Assembly: GCA_003153655.1 (NCBI GenBank)
Contig: PMAK01000218.1
Span: 53,793-60,313 of the forward strand
Source of the DNA: Phycisphaerales bacterium
GTDB lineage: Bacteria > Planctomycetota > Phycisphaerae > Tepidisphaerales > Tepidisphaeraceae
Direction of reading: 5' to 3'
DNA length: 6,521 bases
The position numbers and the translations under genes were made by a program. The notes under the pieces are model-generated. The model had not been told where the DNA came from. It saw nothing but the letters and a program-made list of their open reading frames with translations, and did not search any database. Below, in pieces: positions 1 through 4,264 of this stretch (position 1 is its first letter; each line of letters starts with the position of its first letter).

Positions 1-39
1 TGCTGTAAGCCAAAGCGATTTCGCCGTATACTTGAGGAC

Positions 40-270
40 ATGCCCGATTCAACCATCACGCAGGTCCTGGATGAAGAAACCCTAGCAATCCTCCGCTGCC
101 CCGTAACCCGCAGCAAACTAAAATTAGAAAACGGCTTCCTCGTAGGAGAAACCGGCGGCCTGCGCTACCCGGTGCGAAACGGAATTCCGGTCCTGCTAGC
201 CGAGGAAGCCACGCTTCCCGCAGGAATCGAATCGCTGGATGCTTTCCGCGCCCAATTCGGCGTTCGATAA
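40..270 (+). CDS. Trm112-family (UPF0434/YcaR-like) small protein
   Basis: This 76-residue protein has the layout of the bacterial Trm112/YcaR family: an N-terminal helix ending in an ILRCP segment (residues 17-21), a short beta region, then LRYPVRNGIPVLL (41-53), which is the family hallmark (Y-P-x-R-x-G-I-P-V-L). Eukaryotic and archaeal Trm112 proteins activate SAM-dependent methyltransferases that act on tRNA, rRNA and release factors; the role of the bacterial versions is less settled. The family often carries a Cys-x-x-Cys zinc site. Here only Cys20 is present, followed by P-V-T-R, so zinc binding is probably lost. The frame is open upstream to base 1, but the ATG at 40 fits the family's usual length. 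A GAGG at 34-37 lies only 2 nt before the ATG, which is unusually close. The FkbM-type methyltransferase gene starts 52 nt downstream on the same strand, so co-transcription is possible. Family assignment is firm; the function is inferred. Confidence 0.85.
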   Translation: MPDSTITQVLDEETLAILRCPVTRSKLKLENGFLVGETGGLRYPVRNGIPVLLAEEATLPAGIESLDAFRAQFGVR

Positions 271-271
271 C

Positions 272-302
272 ATCCGAAGTCAACGACTCAATTCTTTCGG
301 AT
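272..302 (+). repeat. Imperfect hairpin between the Trm112 and FkbM genes
   Basis: ATCCGAA (272-278) and TTCGGAT (296-302) form a perfect 7-bp inverted repeat around a 17-nt loop. A competing small hairpin, AGTC (278-281) with GACT (285-288), lies inside. There is no T-tract, so it is not a normal intrinsic terminator. It ends just before the ribosome binding site of the next gene and could attenuate or merely separate the two genes. A 7-bp match in this gap could be chance. Confidence 0.3.
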
Positions 303-305
303 CCT

Positions 306-311
306 AAGAGG
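306..311 (+). promoter_or_regulatory. Ribosome binding site for the FkbM-type methyltransferase
   Basis: AAGAGG ends 11 nt before the ATG at 323. The spacing is slightly long but workable. It supports 323 over the in-frame ATG at 383, which has no purine-rich sequence before it. Confidence 0.5.
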
Positions 312-322
312 CCTGCTGGATC

Positions 323-1354
323 ATGATTGTCTCTAACTGCTTGCTTCGAAAGCCAATTGAGTTTGCTGAAATTCCGTTTGCTATGCGGCTCATGCTTCAC
401 GCCTATTACCCGAAATTCCACCCCGTGAATGAAGATTCACTCTCCTGGCTTATCGGTCATTTTCTTGATGCAGCAAATTCCAGGAACTGGGATGATCTGG
501 TGAACGGTTCAATCGCCGTCCAATTCGCTGGCGAAGTGCGACGGGCCAAAATCAACACCACAAATTCGCAGTTTGTCGCTCTTGATAAAACCAATACCGA
601 ATTTGCCCATGGTTATGAGCCGGAGATTGGCTGCCTTCTTGACCGTCTCGTGCCGGATCGCGGATTGTTCTGCGACATCGGCGCGAATTGGGGATATTTT
701 TCGCTCTTCCTTGCCTCACGCCCCGGATTCAACGGCGAAATTCACGCCTTTGAACCTATCCCACGAAGTTTTAACGATCTTGAGTCACTCATGGCGGAGA
801 TTGGATTGGCTGCCATGGTTCGCTGTCACAACATCGCTCTGTCGAATGTCAACGGCCACGCGAAAATGACGATTCCAAATCACAGTTCCGGAATGGCAAA
901 GCTTTCCGACACCGATGACGGCATCGCTGTCAAACTGTCAAAATTGGACAGTCTGACCTTTCCGAGAGTTGACTTCCTGAAAATCGATGTCGAGGGGCAT
1001 GAAAGTGAAGTCATTGAAGGAGCCGCCAAAACCCTCTCCACTCATTTCCCCTACATCATCTACGAGGACTGGTATGACCCAATGGCGATCCAGGCAGCGG
1101 GGCAACGCCATATCTCAAAACAGCTTGATTCCCTGAGTTACCAATCTTTCTTCCTCTGCTGGCAACGGCGTGACGGCGGCGTCGCCTCCTCGCTCGTCGG
1201 AGACGCCGACACGCAGAAGTTAGCCCTTCGTCCTTTTGATTACACTAGCACCCGCGGCACGTTGCCGCGACGCATCAATATTCTGGCGTGCCACTCCTCA
1301 AAAACCGATCAGATGACGAAGCTGTTGACCTCTACGGCTAAGGAAGTTCACTAG
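323..1354 (+). CDS. FkbM family SAM-dependent methyltransferase
   Basis: This 343-residue protein has a class I (Rossmann-fold) methyltransferase core in its middle third. Motif I, which binds SAM, is FCDIGANWGYFSLFLA (about 116-131). The post-I acidic strand end is HAFEPIP (141-147), with the adenosine-side acidic residue Glu144. NIALSN (170-175) follows, and the FkbM hallmark KIDVEGHESEVIEGA is at 220-234. FkbM enzymes are typically O-methyltransferases acting on sugars of exopolysaccharides, lipopolysaccharide or glycosylated natural products; the substrate cannot be read from this sequence. The N-terminal ~95 residues are a less conserved extension, and the C-terminal ~90 residues after the core match nothing I recognise. 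There is no signal peptide or membrane segment, so it is probably cytoplasmic. Sampled stretches look closer to 50% GC than carA or the operon, weakly suggesting a different origin. The gene converges on carA 39 nt away. Confidence 0.88.
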   Translation: MIVSNCLLRKPIEFAEIPFAMRLMLHAYYPKFHPVNEDSLSWLIGHFLDAANSRNWDDLVNGSIAVQFAGEVRRAKINTTNSQFVALDKTNTEFAHGYEPEIGCLLDRLVPDRGLFCDIGANWGYFSLFLASRPGFNGEIHAFEPIPRSFNDLESLMAEIGLAAMVRCHNIALSNVNGHAKMTIPNHSSGMAKLSDTDDGIAVKLSKLDSLTFPRVDFLKIDVEGHESEVIEGAAKTLSTHFPYIIYEDWYDPMAIQAAGQRHISKQLDSLSYQSFFLCWQRRDGGVASSLVGDADTQKLALRPFDYTSTRGTLPRRINILACHSSKTDQMTKLLTSTAKEVH

Positions 1355-1374
1355 AGCGGTTTTCACCTCTAGTG
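1349..1374. terminator. Hairpin between convergent genes, containing the FkbM stop codon
   Basis: CACTAGAG (1349-1356) and CTCTAGTG (1367-1374) are perfect 8-bp inverted arms around a 10-nt loop. The TAG stop of the methyltransferase gene lies inside the left arm. Only 39 nt separate the two convergent stop codons, so this hairpin is the natural candidate for separating the transcripts in both directions. Neither side has a clear T-tract, so a canonical intrinsic mechanism is not supported, and the terminator role is inferred from position. Confidence 0.45.
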
Positions 1375-1393
1375 GCAATCGCCAATAACGCCA

Positions 1394-2578
1394 TCAATCC
1401 CGCAACCCCTGCAATTCCTTAAGCCGCTCCCCAGTCACCGGCTTCTTCGTCTTCATCATTTCCACAAAAGCATCAAACAAATAAGCCGCATCATGCGGCC
1501 CAGGACTCGCCTCCGGATGATACTGCACGCAAAACACCGGGAGCGTCTTATGCCGAAACCCCTCCACCGTCTGATCATTCAAATTCAAATGCGTAACCAC
1601 ACCCCCGCGCGCTTCCAATGATTTCCGATCCACCGCAAACCCATGATTCTGGCTCGTGATCTCCACCCGCCCGGTATCCAGATTCATCACCGGCTGATTC
1701 GCTCCGCGATGCCCAAATTTCAGCTTATAAGTCGTCGCCCCGATCGCCCGTCCCAAAAGCTGATGCCCAAGACAAATCCCAAAAATCGGCACCTTCCCAA
1801 TGGCCCCCTCGATCGGCTTCACCGCATAATCCAACACCGCAGGATCGCCAGGCCCGTTGCTGATAAACAATCCATCCGGACGATGCTTAAGAATCTCCTC
1901 CGTCGTCACATCCGGCGGAAGCACCGTCACCTTGATCCCGCGCTCAACAAAGTGCCGCAGAATATTCTGCTTCGCCCCGCAATCCAGCGCCACAACATGC
2001 AGCCCATCCCCGCGCTCCACCTTCCCCAGCCGCCAATCCCCCTGGTCCTGATCCCAGTTATACCCGCGCGCCGGCTTAACAGCCTGCACCCAATCCGCCC
2101 CCTCCATCTCCGCCGCCCCACGCGCCCGCGTAACGAGCTTCGCATCATCCAGAATTTCCGTACTGAGAATCCCGCGCATCGCTCCACTGATCCGCAATCG
2201 CCGCGTCAGCGCCCGCGTGTCAATCCCCTCAATCCCGATGATCTTGTTCTCCTTGAGATATTCATCTAAAGAAAGATCCGCCCGGTAATTCGAATATACC
2301 GGCGACAATTCCTTAACAACAAATCCCGCGACATGTGGCTGTCGACTCTCAACATCCAGCCGATTCACTCCGTAATTTCCAATCAGCGGATAAGTCATCG
2401 TAACAATCTGCCCCTTGTAAGACGGATCGGTCAGAATCTCCTGATACCCGGTCATTGAAGTATTGAAAACAACTTCCCCCTCCGATGTCCCCACCGCCCC
2501 AAAAGAGCGGCCAGTAAACACCGCCCCGTCTTCCAGCGCCAACTTGGTCACGGAACGCGATTCAGAAGCATCACCCAT
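1394..2578 (-). CDS. carA: Carbamoyl-phosphate synthase small (glutaminase) subunit
   Basis: CarA hydrolyses glutamine and channels ammonia to CarB, which makes carbamoyl phosphate for arginine and pyrimidine synthesis in the cytoplasm. From the ATG at 2578 the protein has 394 residues; the E. coli enzyme has about 382. The N-terminal CarA domain is clear: LALEDGAVFTG near the start, then GEVVFNTSMTGYQEILTDPS. The C-terminal class I glutamine amidotransferase carries ISNGPGDP, the nucleophile Cys269 in GICLGHQ, SQNHGFAV, and His354 and Glu356 in QYHPEASPGP, so all catalytic residues are present. The frame stays open to a TTG at 2650, but those 24 extra residues are hydrophobic, unlike CarA, and cover a promoter and a repeat, so I reject that start. 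There is no Shine-Dalgarno sequence before 2578. carB is not adjacent. There is no room for a pyrimidine attenuator in the leader if the proposed promoter is right. Confidence 0.96.
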   Translation of the reverse strand: MGDASESRSVTKLALEDGAVFTGRSFGAVGTSEGEVVFNTSMTGYQEILTDPSYKGQIVTMTYPLIGNYGVNRLDVESRQPHVAGFVVKELSPVYSNYRADLSLDEYLKENKIIGIEGIDTRALTRRLRISGAMRGILSTEILDDAKLVTRARGAAEMEGADWVQAVKPARGYNWDQDQGDWRLGKVERGDGLHVVALDCGAKQNILRHFVERGIKVTVLPPDVTTEEILKHRPDGLFISNGPGDPAVLDYAVKPIEGAIGKVPIFGICLGHQLLGRAIGATTYKLKFGHRGANQPVMNLDTGRVEITSQNHGFAVDRKSLEARGGVVTHLNLNDQTVEGFRHKTLPVFCVQYHPEASPGPHDAAYLFDAFVEMMKTKKPVTGERLKELQGLRD

Positions 2579-2587
2579 AAGCGCCGG

Positions 2588-2615
2588 ATTATAGAGAATT
2601 TCCAAAAATGCCCAA
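2588..2615 (-). promoter_or_regulatory. Predicted carA promoter giving a near-leaderless mRNA
   Basis: On the minus strand a perfect TATAAT (2593-2588) is preceded, with a 16-nt spacer, by TTGGGC (2615-2610), which keeps the TTG of the -35 consensus. Transcription would start about 6-8 nt after the -10 box, near 2581. That is only a few bases before the carA ATG at 2578, so the mRNA would have essentially no 5' leader. The absence of any Shine-Dalgarno sequence at this start agrees with that. Confidence 0.6.
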
Positions 2616-2670
2616 GCCGCACCACCCCATGCTGGCAAAAGGCCCGCCAATTCAGTTGTCAGGCGAGCCT

Positions 2671-2690
2671 GCCCTGAGCCTGTCGAAGTG
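2671..2690. repeat. Short intergenic repeat of the CTGAGCCTGTCGAAG type
   Basis: GCCCTGAGCCTGTCGAAG followed by TG closely matches a short phrase that I recall as widespread between genes in environmental bacterial genomes (reverse form CTTCGACAGGCTCAGGGC). Read on the + strand in one frame it encodes the familiar spurious peptide ALSLSK. The copy departs from the common form at the penultimate base (AAGTG rather than AAGGG). It lies about 55 bp upstream of the carA -35 box. Its mobility and function are unknown. Confidence 0.6.
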
Positions 2691-2770
2691 GCCAGCCGCG
2701 CCCACCGCGGCGATAATTTCTTATATTCGAGCCAAAAATGCCGGCCGTCACAAACACCGCAACGATCATC

Positions 2771-2786
2771 TTCTTTATCTAAAGAA
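2771..2786. promoter_or_regulatory. Operator-like 16-bp dyad
   Basis: TTCTTTA (2771-2777) and TAAAGAA (2780-2786) are perfect 7-bp inverted arms separated by 2 nt. The gap is too short for an RNA hairpin loop using all pairs, so a site for a dimeric DNA-binding protein is the more natural reading. It lies about 155 bp upstream of the carA promoter and about 90 bp upstream of the possible small RNA. The regulator is unknown, and in an AT-rich stretch chance cannot be excluded. Confidence 0.3.
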
Positions 2787-2857
2787 CCTTAATCCTGGCC
2801 AATACGCGCACAGAATAATCCTTTCAAGTTTTCCAATTATCTTCTCCGATACATACC

Positions 2858-2942
2858 CAGAGGCTGTGGGTCTCCGACCTTAAAAGGTTGGGCAGCCTGA
2901 TTGAGGAGGCCGGTGTAACGGCGAGCACCGGCCTCTTTTTTT
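2858..2942 (+). ncRNA. Possible small RNA ending at an orphan terminator
   Basis: A strong + strand terminator follows a stretch that can fold but encodes no protein. AGGCTG (about 2861-2866) can pair with CAGCCT (about 2893-2898). Inside this, CCGACC (about 2874-2879) pairs with GGTTGG through one G-U pair across a TTAAAA loop. A single-stranded TGATTGAG spacer then leads into the terminator stem. The nearest + strand gene ends 1.5 kb away, behind the convergent carA gene, so a transcript must start inside the gap. I see no convincing promoter; AATAAT (2814-2819) is the best -10-like word and has no good -35. It does not resemble tRNA, 4.5S RNA, tmRNA or 6S RNA. A leader riboswitch is unlikely because no + strand gene follows. 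The 5' end is a guess. Confidence 0.35.
2906..2942 (+). terminator. Strong rho-independent terminator
   Basis: GAGGCCGGTG (2906-2915) and CACCGGCCTC (2926-2935) form a perfect, GC-rich 10-bp stem with a 10-nt loop, immediately followed by seven T residues (2936-2942). The T-tract exists only on the + strand. On the minus strand the hairpin is followed by CTCAATCA, so the NPCBM operon, whose stop is 15 nt away, would gain at most a weak pause from it. Confidence 0.88.
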
Positions 2943-2956
2943 GCGCCCAAAGATAA

Positions 2957-4261
2957 TCAAGGCGCAGTCGCCGGCCCCACGCTACGAATCAGCGCCGGAT
3001 CAAGCCACACAAATCGATCTTCCGTCGCATAGTTCTCCCCATAGTCCACCTCCAGCGCCAGTCTCTTCGCTCCCGCCAGCGGAACCGCGACCACCGGATA
3101 CACCCGCCCCGCTTTCACGTTCTTCTGCTCAAACGCAACCTTGTCATCCAGATAAATCCGCACCGTCACATCCGCCAGCGGCGAATCCGAATCAATCGCA
3201 AACTGACTCCGAAACGCCCCCCACTTACCGCTCAGATCGTAAACCAATTTCGAATACGAATGGCACCCGATCCCATGATGAAACGTTGGATACCTCTCCC
3301 GGATCGGCTTCCCATCCGCCACTGTCCGGTCAAACCGCGTCGGAAAATTTTCTCCCAAAAATGGCTTATAAATATTCTCACTCGGCCGCCGCGCCGTCAG
3401 CCACGAAATCGGCCCATTCACCTGCTCAATCCCCGAAACCGATCCCACATCAATCTGCCGGGTGCTCTTGTCCGCCAGAAAAACAGTCACCTTATCCCCC
3501 GCCAGCGCCACATCCGGAACCGTCAAAGATTCATCGCTCCCAAGTTCCACACGAAACATCCGCCCCTCCGCCGCGTGCGGATTCGCCGGACCCGACGAAA
3601 ACAGCACGGCGTCAACTGAATCCCACCCCAGCGTCGGCGTCGCATCCCCAGCCTGGATCGTCACCCCGCCGGACCCAATCTGCGTGATAATCCCGTGCGT
3701 CGTATCTCCGTTCGCCAACCGAACCACATCGTCCGTCCGAACCTGATCCGGATCAGCCGGGGAAGACCCGCTTCGCACAATCGCCATCACCGAATCAATC
3801 CCAAAACTCACCTCTCCCAGCCGCCCGCTCTGCCAATCCAGCGTATCTCCATTCAAAGAGATTGGCTCCCCCCCAAGCAAATCCCCGCTTCGTGAAACCA
3901 CCGAAAACTTCTCTCCACCGCCTCCCGTCGCGCCAATCGTCTGCGAAATCTCCAGCACATCATCCCAAGGCACAACGCCGCTAGAGAGATGAATCCCCGC
4001 CCCATCGATAGACTCAATCGAAACCACCCGAGAAACAAACCGAGAATCCGTCAGATTCCACGTCCCGGCCCACGATGGCCTGCCCACCAAAAGAAAAGAA
4101 AGAAATGAAACCGCCAAGACGCCAAGACGCCAAGAACATTTTTCGTAACAAATGAAAGCCAGATAATCTTGCATTTCATCTGTGTGAATCTGATTTTTTA
4201 TCTGTGGCAAACCCGCATTTCTCTGCGTCTTGGCGTCTTGGAGGTTCAACTCCGTTTTCAT
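2957..4261 (-). CDS. Exported NPCBM/NEW2-domain protein with a repeat-derived N-terminus
   Basis: This 434-residue protein ends in an NPCBM/NEW2 domain (about 285-425), with the family-like segments GIGCHSYSKLVYDLSGKWGAF (329-350), VRIYLDDK (367-374) and RLALEVDYG (400-408). NPCBM domains are beta-sandwich modules, often attached to glycosidases and presumed to bind carbohydrate; no catalytic domain is present here. Residues 75-283 are beta-rich and hold about four loosely similar blocks of the form 'V/L-x-G-G/D ... W-D-S-V ... I' (for example 180-222). Residues 43-66 look like a signal peptide: Arg45, a hydrophobic core at 46-59 and a likely cleavage site after SWA (63-65). The ATG at 4261 is 3 nt after the preceding stop and has a strong GGGGAG site. 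Yet residues 7-50 are encoded by an inverted-repeat element, a most unusual N-terminus. The later ATG at 4174 lacks a ribosome binding site. It is the last gene of the operon; its ligand and cellular role are unknown. Confidence 0.85.
   Translation of the reverse strand: MKTELNLQDAKTQRNAGLPQIKNQIHTDEMQDYLAFICYEKCSWRLGVLAVSFLSFLLVGRPSWAGTWNLTDSRFVSRVVSIESIDGAGIHLSSGVVPWDDVLEISQTIGATGGGGEKFSVVSRSGDLLGGEPISLNGDTLDWQSGRLGEVSFGIDSVMAIVRSGSSPADPDQVRTDDVVRLANGDTTHGIITQIGSGGVTIQAGDATPTLGWDSVDAVLFSSGPANPHAAEGRMFRVELGSDESLTVPDVALAGDKVTVFLADKSTRQIDVGSVSGIEQVNGPISWLTARRPSENIYKPFLGENFPTRFDRTVADGKPIRERYPTFHHGIGCHSYSKLVYDLSGKWGAFRSQFAIDSDSPLADVTVRIYLDDKVAFEQKNVKAGRVYPVVAVPLAGAKRLALEVDYGENYATEDRFVWLDPALIRSVGPATAP
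4113..4242. repeat. Inverted-repeat element inside the NPCBM gene's 5' end
   Basis: The left arm has three 8-bp units (GCCAAGAC twice, then GCCAAGAA, 4113-4136). The right arm has two units in reverse orientation (GTCTTGGC, GTCTTGGA, 4227-4242). The perfect inverted match is 17 bp: CCAAGACGCCAAGACGC at 4114-4130 against 4225-4241, around a 94-nt centre. The centre contains three ATCTG words (4178, 4188, 4200) of the 'ATCTGTGTNAATCTG' kind and an imperfect inner stem (TGAAA 4153-4157 / TTTCA 4174-4178; AGAT 4161 / ATCT 4166). The phrases match intergenic repeats that I recall from many environmental genomes. The element is in frame and has no stop on the minus strand. Confidence 0.8.
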
Positions 4262-4264
4262 ACT

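Larger units (their letters stand above)
2579..2956. other. 378-nt region without a credible protein gene
   Basis: This divergent region separates carA from the 3' end of the minus-strand operon. From left to right it holds the carA promoter, a short repeat (2671-2690), an operator-like dyad (2771-2786), an AT-rich stretch (about 2760-2855), a possible small RNA (about 2858-2942) and a strong + strand terminator (2906-2942). The open + strand frame from 2608 to 2883 runs through the repeat, carries no recognisable domain and has no ribosome binding site, so I do not call it a gene. Confidence 0.7.

Noticed and set aside
1..85. Possible C-terminal tail of an upstream gene in the second frame, ending at the TAG at 83-85
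   Set aside because: Only about 27 codons are visible, ending in an Arg/Ser/Pro-rich tail with no recognisable family; upstream sequence would be needed.
1643..2269. 208-codon open frame on the + strand opposite carA
   Set aside because: Arg/Pro/His-rich antisense shadow of a certain carA gene.
2579..2650. 24-residue N-terminal extension of carA to a TTG at 2650
   Set aside because: The extension does not look like CarA, overlaps a good promoter and lacks a ribosome binding site. The ATG at 2578 gives the normal CarA length and places the catalytic Cys at residue 269.
2738..2782. 14-codon leader-peptide-like frame (MPAVTNTATIIFFI)
   Set aside because: No ribosome binding site, no run of regulatory codons, and no downstream + strand gene for it to regulate.
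2608..2883. 91-codon open frame in the carA upstream region
   Set aside because: It contains the ALSLSK peptide produced by a known type of intergenic repeat, has no ribosome binding site, and matches no family.
2903..2918. GAGGAGG followed by GTG-TAA, a start-stop mini-ORF
   Set aside because: The spacing is too short, the bases belong to the terminator stem and loop, and a two-codon frame here is probably chance.
2760..2942. 6S RNA or signal recognition particle RNA
   Set aside because: The AT-rich 5' half has no complement at the 3' end to form the long 6S rod, and the conserved SRP loop sequence is absent.
2941..3687. 248-codon Pro/Ser-rich open frame on the + strand opposite the NPCBM gene
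   Set aside because: Low-complexity composition forced by the opposite strand; it begins inside the last bases of the terminator region and has no domain.
4113..4242. CRISPR array or insertion sequence based on the repeated units
   Set aside because: The units are 8 bp and tandem without spacers, the larger structure is one inverted pair, and no transposase or cas gene is present.
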